In this document: in pieces, positions 43,523 through 52,328 of the stretch | Position numbering within the stretch: position 1 is the stretch's first letter | Layout: the number at the start of each line of letters is the position of its first letter | Assembly: GCF_021390595.1 (NCBI RefSeq) | Contig: NZ_JAJEJR010000002.1 | Span: 62,001 to 126,000, forward strand | Source: Paraburkholderia sp. HP33-1 | Lineage (GTDB): Bacteria; Pseudomonadota; Gammaproteobacteria; Burkholderiales; Burkholderiaceae | Direction: 5' to 3' | Length of the DNA stretch: 64,000 nucleotides | Translations under genes and position numbers: made by a program | The notes under the pieces: generated by a model | Database searches by the model: none | Seen by the model: only the letters and a program-made list of their open reading frames with translations | Told to the model about the DNA's origin: nothing

Positions 43523-46330
43523 ATGCCACCGCTGCGCGCTGCCAACCTGCTTGCCACGATCGAAGGTGCCCGGCTGCATTCGGCCGACTGCGGCCACTGG
43601 CAGCGCTGGGGGCCGTATCTGAGCGAACGCCAATGGGGCACGGTGCGTGAGGACTACAGCGCCAATGGCACCGCGTGGGACTCCTTTCCGCACGACCATG
43701 CGCGCAGCCGCGCCTACCGCTGGGGCGAAGACGGCATCGCCGGTTTCGGCGACGACCGGCTCAGCTGGTGCGTGTCGCTCGTGCTGTGGAATCGCAAGGA
43801 TCCGATCATCAAGGAGCGCCTGTTCGGCCTGACCAACTCGCAGGGCAATCATGGCGAGGACGTGAAGGAGCTGTACTTCTATCTGGACGGCACGCCCACG
43901 CATTCGTACATGCGCATGCTGTACAAGTACCCGCATGCTGCCTATCCCTATCAGGACCTGATCGACGAAAACGCGCGCCGCGGCTGCTGTATGCCGGAGT
44001 ACGAACTACTCGACACCGGCGTGTTCGACGATCAGCGCTATTTCGACGTGCGGGTCGAATACGCGAAGCACACGCCCGACGACATCGTGATGCGCGTGAC
44101 GATCGAAAATCGCGCGGACGAGGCGGCGTCGATTGACGTGCTGCCGCAGATCTGGGCGCGCAACTCGTGGTCGTGGAAAGAGAACAAGGACAAGCCGAAG
44201 CTCGTCGCAGGCACCGATCCTGACGGCGCCGTGCGTTTGCTTGGCCATCATCATGTGCACGAGCCGATCGTCGTGACCGCGTGGTCGAAGGACACGCCGC
44301 AACTCGCGTGGCTGTTCTGCGAGAACGACACGAACGTGAAGCGGCTGTTCGGCACGGACGGCGCGGGCCCATTCAAGGACGGCTTCAACGATTACCTCGT
44401 GCACGGCGACGCGAACGCGATCCGTCACGACGCGGGCACCAAGGCCGCCGCGCATGCGGCGCTCGAACTCGGGCCGCATGGGCACGCGGTCGTCTATATG
44501 CGCTGGCGCCCACAATCCGCGAGCGATGAAGCGCCATTCGATGCCGACGCGCTGTTCGCTCGCCGCATCGCCGAGGCCGACGAATTCTATGGTGCGTTGC
44601 AACACGAGATCACCGATCCCGATGCGCGCCTCGTACAACGTCAGGCGCTCGCCGGCATGCTGTGGTCAAAGCAGTACTACCAGTACGACGTGCAGCGTTG
44701 GCTCGACGGCGATCCGCTGCAACCGCGCCCGCCCGCCGCGCGCAAGCACGGCCGCAACACGGACTGGCGGCACCTGTGCAATGCGGACATCGTGTCGATG
44801 CCGGACAAGTGGGAGTACCCGTGGTACGCGTCGTGGGATCTCGCGTTTCATGCGGCCGCGTTCGCGCTGATCGATCCGGCGTTCGCGAAGAAGCAACTGC
44901 TGCTGCTCGTGAAGGACCGCTATCAGCATCCGAACGGCCAGTTGCCCGCCTACGAATGGGCGTTGAGCGACGCGAACCCGCCCGTGCATGCATGGGCCGC
45001 GTGGCGCGTGTACGAGATCGATCGCGCGCTGACCGGCAAGGCCGACCGCGATTTCCTCGAACTCGTGTTTCACAAGCTGCTGCTGAACTTCTCGTGGTGG
45101 GTGAACCGCAAGGACGCCGACGGCCACAACATTTTTCAGGGCGGCTTTCTCGGGCTCGACAACGTCGGCATCTTCGATCGCTCGTCGCCGCTGCCGACCG
45201 GCGGCCACATCGACCAGGCCGACGGCACCGCATGGATGGCCGCGTATGCGCTGGACCTGATGCGTATGGCGCTCGAACTTGCGTATGCGAACCACGTGTT
45301 CGTCGATATCGGCGTGAAGTTCTTCGAGCACTTCCTGTACATAGCGGAAGCAGTCAGTTGCGAGGACGGCTGCGACACGGGCCTGTGGGACAGCGAGGAC
45401 GAGTTTTTCTACGACAAGCTGCGCCTGCCCGACGGCAGCAGCTTGCCGATGCGCGTGCGCTCGATCGTCGGACTGATCCCGCTGTTCGCCGTGCACGTGC
45501 TCGAGGAACGTCTGCACGGTGGCCTGCCGTCGTTGCGCGAGCGCCTCGTGTGGTTTCTCGAGCATCGGCCCGATCTCGCGAAGCTGGTGTCGCGCTGGAA
45601 CGAGCCCGGCAAGGGCAACGCGCTGCTGCTGTCGGTGCTGCGCGGGCACCGGATGAAGGCATTGTTACGGCGCGCGCTCGATGAAAGCGAATTTCTTTCC
45701 GATCATGGCGTGCGAGCGTTGTCGCGTTTCCATCGCGATCATCCGTTCGTGTTCCAGCACGACGGCAACAGCTTCAGCGTGAAGTATCTGCCGGCCGAAT
45801 CCGATACGCGTGTGTTCGGCGGCAATTCGAACTGGCGCGGGCCGGTGTGGATGCCGGTCAACTATCTGCTGATCGAATCGCTGTACGAGTTTCATCGCTA
45901 CTACGGCGACGATTTCCGCGTCGAATATCCGACCGGTTCGGGCCAGAAGTTCTCGTTAAGCGAAATCGCTGACGAACTCGCGCGTCGTGCGACCACGCTG
46001 TTCCTGAAGAACAAGGATGGCGAGCGGCCCGTGATGGGCGCGTATCCGCTGCTGCAGTCGGACCCGCATTCGCAGGATCTGATCCTGTTTCACGAGTATT
46101 TCCATGGCGACAACGGGCGCGGGGTCGGGGCATCGCATCAGACCGGCTGGACCGGGCTCGTCGCGTTGCTGTTGCAGCCGCGCGCGATGGCGGCGTCGGG
46201 CAACCTGCCGCTGGCGGGGGAACCGGCTCCCGCGCCAGCACCGATTCCGGTGGCGGCGGCTTCTGCATCCGCGGTAACGTCGCCGGCAGAGAAAGAGCCG
46301 GTACCGTCGCTCGCGGCCACAACGAAGTAA
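43523..46330 (+). CDS. Large glucosidase of the MGH1/GH63-like type
   Basis: The 935-residue protein has an alpha-helical barrel with WGPYLSERQWGTVREDYSAN at the N-terminus, VSMPDKWEYPWYASWDLAFH near residue 440, YEWALSDANPPVHAWAAWRV, and NSNWRGPVWMPVNYLLIESL at about 770. These are the acid-rich blocks of bacterial MGH1/GH63-type glucosidases. The C-terminal 50 residues are Pro/Ala-rich and probably disordered. ATG 43523 follows AAGGA. It is 51 bp from the debranching gene, which suggests joint alpha-glucan breakdown. Confidence 0.82.
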   Translation: MPPLRAANLLATIEGARLHSADCGHWQRWGPYLSERQWGTVREDYSANGTAWDSFPHDHARSRAYRWGEDGIAGFGDDRLSWCVSLVLWNRKDPIIKERLFGLTNSQGNHGEDVKELYFYLDGTPTHSYMRMLYKYPHAAYPYQDLIDENARRGCCMPEYELLDTGVFDDQRYFDVRVEYAKHTPDDIVMRVTIENRADEAASIDVLPQIWARNSWSWKENKDKPKLVAGTDPDGAVRLLGHHHVHEPIVVTAWSKDTPQLAWLFCENDTNVKRLFGTDGAGPFKDGFNDYLVHGDANAIRHDAGTKAAAHAALELGPHGHAVVYMRWRPQSASDEAPFDADALFARRIAEADEFYGALQHEITDPDARLVQRQALAGMLWSKQYYQYDVQRWLDGDPLQPRPPAARKHGRNTDWRHLCNADIVSMPDKWEYPWYASWDLAFHAAAFALIDPAFAKKQLLLLVKDRYQHPNGQLPAYEWALSDANPPVHAWAAWRVYEIDRALTGKADRDFLELVFHKLLLNFSWWVNRKDADGHNIFQGGFLGLDNVGIFDRSSPLPTGGHIDQADGTAWMAAYALDLMRMALELAYANHVFVDIGVKFFEHFLYIAEAVSCEDGCDTGLWDSEDEFFYDKLRLPDGSSLPMRVRSIVGLIPLFAVHVLEERLHGGLPSLRERLVWFLEHRPDLAKLVSRWNEPGKGNALLLSVLRGHRMKALLRRALDESEFLSDHGVRALSRFHRDHPFVFQHDGNSFSVKYLPAESDTRVFGGNSNWRGPVWMPVNYLLIESLYEFHRYYGDDFRVEYPTGSGQKFSLSEIADELARRATTLFLKNKDGERPVMGAYPLLQSDPHSQDLILFHEYFHGDNGRGVGASHQTGWTGLVALLLQPRAMAASGNLPLAGEPAPAPAPIPVAAASASAVTSPAEKEPVPSLAATTK

Positions 46331-46369
46331 GCCTCGCCACGTTCGTTCTATCGGCTTACCAAGGTCCAA

Positions 46370-47998
46370 GTGAATCCCATGTCGACTACACCGAACCCTG
46401 CTGCTTCTTCCGATCAACGCAACGCCGCGCCCGCACTGAGCTGCAAGGTCAGCGCAAGCGCGCACGACCCGTTGCCGTCGCCGGCCGGCAAGAAACCCGC
46501 ACCGCCATGCACGCTCGTGATCTTTGGCGCGGGCGGCGATCTGACCCAACGTCTGCTGATGCCCGCGCTCTACAACCTCGCGGTCGATGGCCTGCTCGAC
46601 GACAGCATGAAGATCATCGGCATCAATCACGGCGAACGCGAAACGCGCGAATGGATCGACGAACTGCACACGTCGCTTCAGCAGTTCGCCGCCGACAAGG
46701 CCAGCACCTTCCACGCCGGCAAGCTCGACGACAACGCCTGGAACTGGATCGCGCAGCGCCTCGAATACATGGCGGGCGAGTTCGAATCCGACGACACGTT
46801 CGCGAAACTGAAGCAGAAGCTCGATCAGTCGAAAGACGGCAACGCGATTTTCTACCTCGCGGTCGGCGCGCGTTTTTTCAAACCGATCTCCGAGCGACTC
46901 GGCAAGGCCAGCTTGCTGAAGGAAGGCGACGGCGCAAACGGCGGCTTTCGCCGCCTCGTGATCGAGAAGCCGTTCGGCGCCGATCTGGCATCGGCGCGCG
47001 ATCTGAACGCGCACATCCTGTCGTATGCGCAGGAATCGCAGGTGTACCGCATCGATCATTTTCTCGGCAAGGACACCGTGCAGAGCATTCTCGCGGTGCG
47101 CTTCGCGAATGCGTTCTTCGAGCCGATCTGGCGGCGCGAGTACATCGACTGTGTGCAGATCACGGCGGCGGAAACGATCGGCGTCGAAGGGCGCGGCAAG
47201 TTCTACGAGCAGACCGGCGCGTTTCGCGACATGGTGCCGAACCACCTGTTCCAGCTGCTCGGCGTGGTCGCGATGGAGCCGCCCAATTCGTTCGACGCCG
47301 AAGCCGTGCGCAACCGGAAGGCCGACCTGTTCAACGCGATCCAGCCGTTGACGCCTGACGACGTCGTGTTCGGCCAATACGAAAAAGGCTCGGCAGGCGT
47401 GGGCTATCGCGAGGAGCCCAACGTCGCCCCCGGCAGCAAGACGGAAACCTACGCGGCGGCGCGCGTGTTCGTCGAGAACTGGCGCTGGGCCGGTGTGCCG
47501 TTCTATCTACGCACCGGTAAGCGGCTCGCCGCGCGCCACACCGAGATTTCGGTGCAACTGAAGCCGGTGCCGTTTCTCCTGTTCCGCGACACGCAAGTCG
47601 ATGCCTTGACGCCGAACGTGCTGACCATTTGCATCGATCCCGCGCACGGCACGAGCTTCGATTTCAACGTGAAGACGCCGGGGCCGGTGATGGAGGTCGG
47701 CCCGGTGCAGTCGTCGTTCGACTACGGCGACTTCTTCGCGGAACGCGCGAACGTCGGTTACGAGGCGCTGCTGTACGACTGTATGCTGGGCGACGCGACG
47801 CTGTTCCAGCGCGCCGATAGCATCGAGACGTGCTGGTGCGCGGTCGACGACGTGCTGCATCCCAGCAGCGGCGGCGCGCTCGCCGTGCACGGTTATGCGG
47901 CCGGCAGCGAAGGGCCGGCCGAAGCCGACGCGCTGCTCGCGCGCCATGGCCACGCGTGGCGGCCGTTGCAGCGGAAAGCGCCCGGCAGCAAGTCGTAG
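46370..47998 (+). CDS. zwf: Glucose-6-phosphate dehydrogenase
   Basis: The 542-residue enzyme has the NADP motif LVIFGAGGDLTQRLLMPALY near residue 50, EKPFGADLASARDLN, and the active-site RIDHFLGKDTVQSILAVRF with its essential His. It oxidises glucose 6-phosphate to 6-phosphogluconolactone and makes NADPH. A low-complexity, Ala-rich N-terminal extension of about 45 residues is unusual. GTG 46370 is preceded by AAGG at good spacing; ATG 46379 is the alternative. It lies between the glucosidase and the glucokinase-like gene. Confidence 0.92.
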   Translation: MNPMSTTPNPAASSDQRNAAPALSCKVSASAHDPLPSPAGKKPAPPCTLVIFGAGGDLTQRLLMPALYNLAVDGLLDDSMKIIGINHGERETREWIDELHTSLQQFAADKASTFHAGKLDDNAWNWIAQRLEYMAGEFESDDTFAKLKQKLDQSKDGNAIFYLAVGARFFKPISERLGKASLLKEGDGANGGFRRLVIEKPFGADLASARDLNAHILSYAQESQVYRIDHFLGKDTVQSILAVRFANAFFEPIWRREYIDCVQITAAETIGVEGRGKFYEQTGAFRDMVPNHLFQLLGVVAMEPPNSFDAEAVRNRKADLFNAIQPLTPDDVVFGQYEKGSAGVGYREEPNVAPGSKTETYAAARVFVENWRWAGVPFYLRTGKRLAARHTEISVQLKPVPFLLFRDTQVDALTPNVLTICIDPAHGTSFDFNVKTPGPVMEVGPVQSSFDYGDFFAERANVGYEALLYDCMLGDATLFQRADSIETCWCAVDDVLHPSSGGALAVHGYAAGSEGPAEADALLARHGHAWRPLQRKAPGSKS

Positions 47999-48061
47999 CG
48001 GCGCCTTTGAACCTGCACGCAGACGCGCAACACAACCACCTCAACACAATCGGGGGACATC

Positions 48062-48886
48062 GTGGCAACCAGCAAGAAGAACGCAGTGAAGCGCAGCGCG
48101 CCGAAAGGCGGCAGCGAGAACATTCTCGCGATCGACGTTGGCGGCACCGGCCTGAAGGCCGCCATCATCGACGCCGATGGGCACATGAAAACCGGGCGCG
48201 TACGCGTCGCGACGCCGCATCCGTGCACGCCGGACCAGTTGGTGGACGCGCTGGCGCAACTCGTTGCGCCGCTCGTCGGAGAGGCGCCGCCTGGCTGTAT
48301 CTCGATCGGTTTTCCGGGTGTGGTGCGCGATAACCGCATTCTGACCGCGCCGCACTTCGGCATCGAAGGCTGGCACGACATTGCGCTCGCGGATTCACTT
48401 GCGCAGCGCCTGGGGGGCCTGCCGGTGCGGATGATCAACGACGCCGAGGTGCAGGGCTTCGCGGCGATCGAGGGTCACGGCCTCGAATTCGTGCTGACGC
48501 TCGGCACCGGCGCGGGCACCGCGATGTTTCGCGATGGCGAGTTGATGCCGCATCTGGAGCTCGCGCATCATCCGGTCAGCAAGAAGGGCGTCGCCTATGA
48601 CGAATACATTGGCGAGGCCGCGCGCGAGCAGATCGGCAACAAGCGGTGGAACCGGCGCGTCGAGAAGGTGATCGGCATTCTCGATTCGCTGGTCAATTAC
48701 GACAAGCTGTGGATCGGCGGCGGCAATGCGGCGCGTATCAAGTTCGCGTTGCCTGCGAACGTGGCGACCGTATCGAACGACGCGGGGATCGAGGGCGGCG
48801 CGCGCTTGTGGCATCCGCTGTCGGTGCGCGAGACGCGGCAGTATCCGGAGGCGACGCAGAAGACGGGGAGGTTTAAGCCGAAGTGA
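48062..48886 (+). CDS. ROK-family glucokinase, polyphosphate-glucokinase-like
   Basis: The 274-residue protein has the sugar-kinase phosphate motif LAIDVGGTGLKAAIIDADG near residue 21, ISIGFPGVVRDNRILTAPHF, the NDAEVQGFAAIEGHG block with the catalytic Asp, and LTLGTGAGTAMF. The DVGGTGLK plus FPGVVRDN pattern is that of polyphosphate/ATP glucokinases (ppgK). It phosphorylates glucose to feed Zwf. It is the last gene of the four-gene sugar operon. The start is GTG 48062, with GGGGGA upstream. Confidence 0.8.
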   Translation: MATSKKNAVKRSAPKGGSENILAIDVGGTGLKAAIIDADGHMKTGRVRVATPHPCTPDQLVDALAQLVAPLVGEAPPGCISIGFPGVVRDNRILTAPHFGIEGWHDIALADSLAQRLGGLPVRMINDAEVQGFAAIEGHGLEFVLTLGTGAGTAMFRDGELMPHLELAHHPVSKKGVAYDEYIGEAAREQIGNKRWNRRVEKVIGILDSLVNYDKLWIGGGNAARIKFALPANVATVSNDAGIEGGARLWHPLSVRETRQYPEATQKTGRFKPK

Positions 48887-49024
48887 GGGGGATGACGAGC
48901 TTGCTGTTGCGGTGACTCGAAGCGATTTAGTGTCGCGTCGCAATGCTTGCACAGTGGCTGATGCAAACTCGGAGGCAGTGCGTGGGTTGATTAGCTCGCT
49001 CAGTGCTTTCGTGGTTTGTCTAAC

Positions 49025-49138
49025 TTGCGCGCGCAGCAGTTGAAACAGGCCGCGTGCCGTTGAAGTCCCATTGCGCGCATCGACGGCGCCGCCGGATGCC
49101 TGAGCCATGATCCGCAGCAGATCGCTTGAACGCTGGGC
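49025..49138 (-). pseudogene. Lytic-transglycosylase-like fragment
   Basis: The minus strand reads AQRSSDLLRIMAQASGG, followed by AVDARNGTSTARGLFQLLRAQ. This resembles the SLT-type core (ESGxxxxAxxxxxxARGLFQL), with Ala in place of the catalytic Glu. Before and after, the similarity stops. It overlaps nothing real and sits 11 bp downstream of the immunity gene. It may be the remnant of a peptidoglycan-cleaving effector. Identity is tentative. Confidence 0.4.
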
Positions 49139-49148
49139 GTACCCATAC

Positions 49149-49610
49149 TTACTTCGACTTTGCTGACGATGGATTATCCTGCCTGTAAGTGTGCTTGGGG
49201 TTGATGACCAATCGCTTGACCTGTTCGTCCAATTCCTTACTGTGGTAGAGGTCCAGGCACTTCAGGAAATCGAAGCGGACACCTTTAGTTTCCGATTCGA
49301 CCAGCGGGTTTTGATAATCTCGCGCCAGATAATTGTCCACCAAGTTTTTGATCGCGTCTGGAGCCGTCTCCAAGTCATACAAAGTCCAATCTCGCAATGC
49401 ACTGACGCTGCTTCCAACATCCATGGCAGCATCCTTGTCATTCTCGTATGCGTTCGCTATACAAGTAGCCAGAACCATGTCTTTGTAATTCTGTGCATAG
49501 GTACGTGCTCCAGCTTGTGGAGTTGCAGGTTGATCACCTTTCGCATAGCAAGCTGACATACTGAAGATGAGGGCAAAAGCAGTTAGGATGCCAACCCCAA
49601 CCCTCTTCAC
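49149..49610 (-). CDS. tai4: T6SS amidase immunity protein, Tai4 family
   Basis: The 153-residue protein has a periplasmic export signal (MKRVGVGILTAFALIFSMSA, with a possible lipobox MSAC), then a helical domain with YKDMVLATCIANAYENDKDA, SALRDWTLYDLETAPDAIKN and FLKCLDLYHSKELDEQVKRL. The cysteines and CIANAY block match Tai4, the periplasmic inhibitor of the T6SS amidase Tae4. The start is a GTG (49610) that overlaps the tae4 stop by 4 bases. It is on the lower-GC side of the sugar operon. Confidence 0.85.
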   Translation of the reverse strand: MKRVGVGILTAFALIFSMSACYAKGDQPATPQAGARTYAQNYKDMVLATCIANAYENDKDAAMDVGSSVSALRDWTLYDLETAPDAIKNLVDNYLARDYQNPLVESETKGVRFDFLKCLDLYHSKELDEQVKRLVINPKHTYRQDNPSSAKSK

Positions 49611-50107
49611 GGCAGACTCCAGAAGTTCGCGCGGTCAGTGCGATACTTCGCCTCCGGTTCGTTGAAATAGCAGTGGTCGTAGCAGGCTCGGCCGTTGAAT
49701 AAAGTCGCATGTCCTTGAGCATCCGACCAACCCGAGACTTCGAAAAGGATCAGTCCCTTCCTGCCTGCAAGCGTTCCGCCTCCCGACGGCGGGTACTTGA
49801 CGACTTCAGGTTTCCCCCACCGCTGCTGAAGGAAGGCAATGAGATTATTGACACGAAAAAAATACTGACGCTTATCTGCTCCTGAGACTGTCTGGCCTGG
49901 AATGTTCGGAATAATCAAACCTGTGTGGTTCAAGATGTAACTCATCCGTACTGCGCAGGTATTGCTCCAGCGTTATTGGGGATCAGGGTTTCTGATGTTC
50001 TTCTCAACGTACCCGCCAATTACTTTTGCGACTGTGTCACCTGAATTTGCAGGGTCGTAAATTCGCTGCGAAGCGGCCCACGTAGCAGTGAAATGAGGTC
50101 GAGTCAT
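49607..50107 (-). pseudogene. tae4: T6SS amidase effector Tae4, interrupted by an in-frame stop
   Basis: Reading from ATG 50107 (AGGAT 7 bases upstream) gives 166 codons that align with Tae4: TRPHFTATWAASQRIYD, VAKVIGGYVEKNI, then codon 45 is TAA (49973-49975), then RWSNTCAVRMSYILN with the catalytic Cys51, and GHATLFNG with His133, ending ACYDHCYFNEPEAKY and FWSLP. Everything after the stop is in frame and intact. Reinitiation at the next Met (49945) would lose the cysteine. Tae4 cleaves the D-Glu/mDAP bond in rival peptidoglycan. No VgrG or Hcp is adjacent. Confidence 0.8.
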
Positions 50108-50440
50108 TTGCTATCCTGGATTTCTGGCTTCAGCAAGATCGTTGTTGCCCGTTTGCCGATGACAGTTTCGGCCCACGCCGTGGTTTTCCCACAATTCAGT
50201 TGTCCGTTCATATACCCATCCGTCCGCTTTCAAGGGTTCACTTGGAAGCGAGTCAACCGAGCCTTGTGTCGTGCTCTATTTTCGATTGAGATCTATCTCA
50301 AAACAATCTTCTGGTTATAGTTATTGTATGAATCAAAACACGAAGTCGATACAGCAATCGTTTTAAATGAAGGAATCGCGAGCGTGACTGTCGCGCTCCT
50401 TGCTAACCCCTCAGCAAGGTTCCCAACCCGGAGACTCCCA
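50108..50440. other. Intergenic region between tae4 and the YbhB-like gene
   Basis: This 333-base gap is visibly AT-richer than flanking genes and must hold promoters for both divergent genes. A short plus-strand frame in it lacks motifs. TATAGTTATTGTATG near 50316 could include a -10 element for the plus-strand gene; I would not name it firmly. Confidence 0.4.
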
Positions 50441-51007
50441 ATGACTCGCATCCACTTGAACCTCGCGCGGCGCCTGCTCTCCGTCAGCGCGTGCGCGCTG
50501 CTCGCTTACGCGAGCGCGCATGCATACGCGCTCGAGGCCTTCGCGGTGTCGTCGCCGGGACTTGCCGATGGCGGTACGCTGAACACGAGTCATGCGGCGA
50601 GCGCGAACAACTGCGGCGGCGGCAACGCGTCTCCGGCGCTGCAATGGCATAACGCGCCGGCCGGCACCAAAAGCTTCGCGGTGACGATCTTCGATCCGGA
50701 CGGTGCGAAAGGCCTCGGCATCGTGCACTGGATCGTGTACGGCATCGCACCCACCACGACCGGACTCGCCGAGGGCGAGGCCGCGCCGCCGGGCAGCGTT
50801 GCCGGCACCAATCGCACGGGCGGTCCCGGCTATTTCGGACCGTGTCCGCCGGTCGGCGAGGTGCCGCATCACTATGTCGCGCAGGTCTATGCGCTCGATC
50901 TGCCGCCCGACGCGTTGCCGGCCGGCTTGACGCGCGACGCGTTCCACGCCGCGATCAAGGATCACGTGCTCGCCGCGACGAGCACGGTGCTGCGCTACGG
51001 ACGCTGA
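50441..51007 (+). CDS. Exported YbhB/YbcL-type phosphatidylethanolamine-binding-like protein
   Basis: The 188-residue protein has a Sec signal (RRLLSVSACALLAYASAHAY) and a PEBP/RKIP-like domain: ALEAFAVSSPGLADGGTLNT, NNCGGGNASPALQWHNAPAG, FAVTIFDPDGAKGLGIVHWI and GYFGPCPPVGEVPHHYVAQV. This family binds small phospho-ligands and has no known catalytic role in bacteria. ATG 50441 has a GGAGA site; an upstream start at 50324 would put a polar stretch before the signal. Confidence 0.85.
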   Translation: MTRIHLNLARRLLSVSACALLAYASAHAYALEAFAVSSPGLADGGTLNTSHAASANNCGGGNASPALQWHNAPAGTKSFAVTIFDPDGAKGLGIVHWIVYGIAPTTTGLAEGEAAPPGSVAGTNRTGGPGYFGPCPPVGEVPHHYVAQVYALDLPPDALPAGLTRDAFHAAIKDHVLAATSTVLRYGR

Positions 51008-51035
51008 AAAAGGCGCGGCCGAACGCCGACCGCGC
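51007..51035 (-). terminator. Rho-independent terminator of the aldo/keto reductase gene
   Basis: On the minus strand GCGCGG...CCGCGC (arms at 51030-51035 and 51013-51018) is followed by C then five T's (complement of AAAAA at 51007-51011). It fits the end of the minus-strand aldo/keto reductase gene. It overlaps the last base of the plus-strand YbhB gene. Confidence 0.7.
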
Positions 51036-51054
51036 GTGACAAGCCGGAAGGCGC

Positions 51055-52050
51055 CTAGCGCGCCGCATCCCCCCAGCGATACTGCACGCTCGCTTCATCG
51101 AGCTTCGTCTTGATCGCGTCATCGAGCGTGAACTCGGCCGCCGCGAGCGTATCGCTCAACTGCTCCGCGCGGCTCGCGCCAATGATCGCGGATGTGATCA
51201 GCGGATTCGCAAGCACCCACGCCAGCGACACCTTCGCCAGCGACTCGCCGGTCGGCGCGGCGATCGCCTTCAACTTTTCGATCGTGTCGAACTCGCGCTC
51301 GTGCCAGTAGCGCTCCTGATACACCGCGCCAGCCTTGCCGACGCTTTCGGTGAAGCGTCCTTCGGCGGGCGTCGCGTCGAGCCGATGCTTGCCGGTCAAC
51401 AAGCCGCCCGCGAGCGGGTTGTACGGCATCACGGCCAGTTGCTCCTCGGCGGCCAACGGCAGCAGCTCACGCTCGATCTGGCGAAACAGCAGGTTGTAGC
51501 GCGGCTGGATCGACACGAAACGCGCGACGCGCAGCACATCCGCGCGTCCCAACGCTCGCGCGAGCCGGTACGCGAGAAAGTTCGACACGCCGATATAACG
51601 CGCCTTGCCCGAGCGCACGATCACATCGAGCGCTTCGAGGGTTTCGTCGAGCGGCGTTTTCGCGTCGTCGGAATGGAGCTGGTACAGGTCGACGTAGTCG
51701 GTGCCGAGGCGATGCAGCGACGCATCGATCGCATCGAGCAGGTGCTTGCGCGACGCGCCCTGATCCCACGCGGCGGGCCCCATCTTGCCGACCGCCTTGG
51801 TTGCGACGATGAAGCGCTCGCGCTTGCCCTTCAGCCAGCGTCCGACGATCTCCTCGGTGCGTCCGGCCAGATTGTCATCGGCGCCGAGCGGGTAGACGTT
51901 GGCGGTATCGATGAAATTGACACCGGCGTCCGCGGCCGTGTCGAGGATGCGGTGCGATGCAGCTTCTTCGGTTTGCAGGCCGAAGGTCATGGTGCCGAGA
52001 CACAGGCGCGAAACGGTCAGGCCGGTGCGGCCGAACTGGCGATATTGCAT
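51055..52050 (-). CDS. Aldo/keto reductase
   Basis: The 331-residue protein has the AKR start MQYRQFGRTGLTVSRLCLGT, the catalytic FIDTANVYPLGADDN region, FIVATKAVG with the Lys, DLYQLHSDDAKTPLDE with the His, and C-terminal SAIIGASRAEQLSDTLAAAE. It probably reduces aldehydes or ketones with NADPH, being closest in style to the YajO/Gpr-type group. ATG 52050 is chosen because the preceding 34 residues are not AKR-like. It is divergent from the TonB receptor gene. Confidence 0.86.
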   Translation of the reverse strand: MQYRQFGRTGLTVSRLCLGTMTFGLQTEEAASHRILDTAADAGVNFIDTANVYPLGADDNLAGRTEEIVGRWLKGKRERFIVATKAVGKMGPAAWDQGASRKHLLDAIDASLHRLGTDYVDLYQLHSDDAKTPLDETLEALDVIVRSGKARYIGVSNFLAYRLARALGRADVLRVARFVSIQPRYNLLFRQIERELLPLAAEEQLAVMPYNPLAGGLLTGKHRLDATPAEGRFTESVGKAGAVYQERYWHEREFDTIEKLKAIAAPTGESLAKVSLAWVLANPLITSAIIGASRAEQLSDTLAAAEFTLDDAIKTKLDEASVQYRWGDAAR

Positions 52051-52179
52051 AAGGTCGACTCCAGAGGGAAAGGAACGCGCTGCCGAAGTGATGAAACGGC
52101 AGTGTTGTAAAAAGGATAAACCGGGTTGCGATTCGGTGTGCCCGACGCACACCGCGATTGCCGACTTCCAATAGATATG

Positions 52180-52200
52180 AAATGATAGCGATTCTCATTT
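52180..52200. promoter_or_regulatory. Fur box upstream of the TonB receptor
   Basis: A near-perfect Fur-type palindrome occupies 52180-52200, with AATGATAGCGATTCTCATT at its core; AAATGA and TCATTT match at the ends. It lies between the divergent AKR and TonB receptor start codons, 128 bp before the receptor start. Iron-loaded Fur would repress the receptor operon here. Confidence 0.75.
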
Positions 52201-52328
52201 AAACCCAGCCAGCCATCCCGTCATCTCCATCTCTCACAACGGAGAGCGGCAGCCAGCCATTTGCGGCTTTGTCATGAATTCGACGTCAGTGATGCGAATT
52301 TGACAGACGCATTTCTGACGGGATTTCC

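Noticed and set aside
45956..47377. Minus-strand open frame of 473 codons opposite zwf
   Set aside because: It is the complement of the strongly supported zwf and glucosidase genes.
50093..50320. 75-codon plus-strand frame overlapping the tae4 start
   Set aside because: No motif, and it opposes the tae4 reading frame with its ribosome site.
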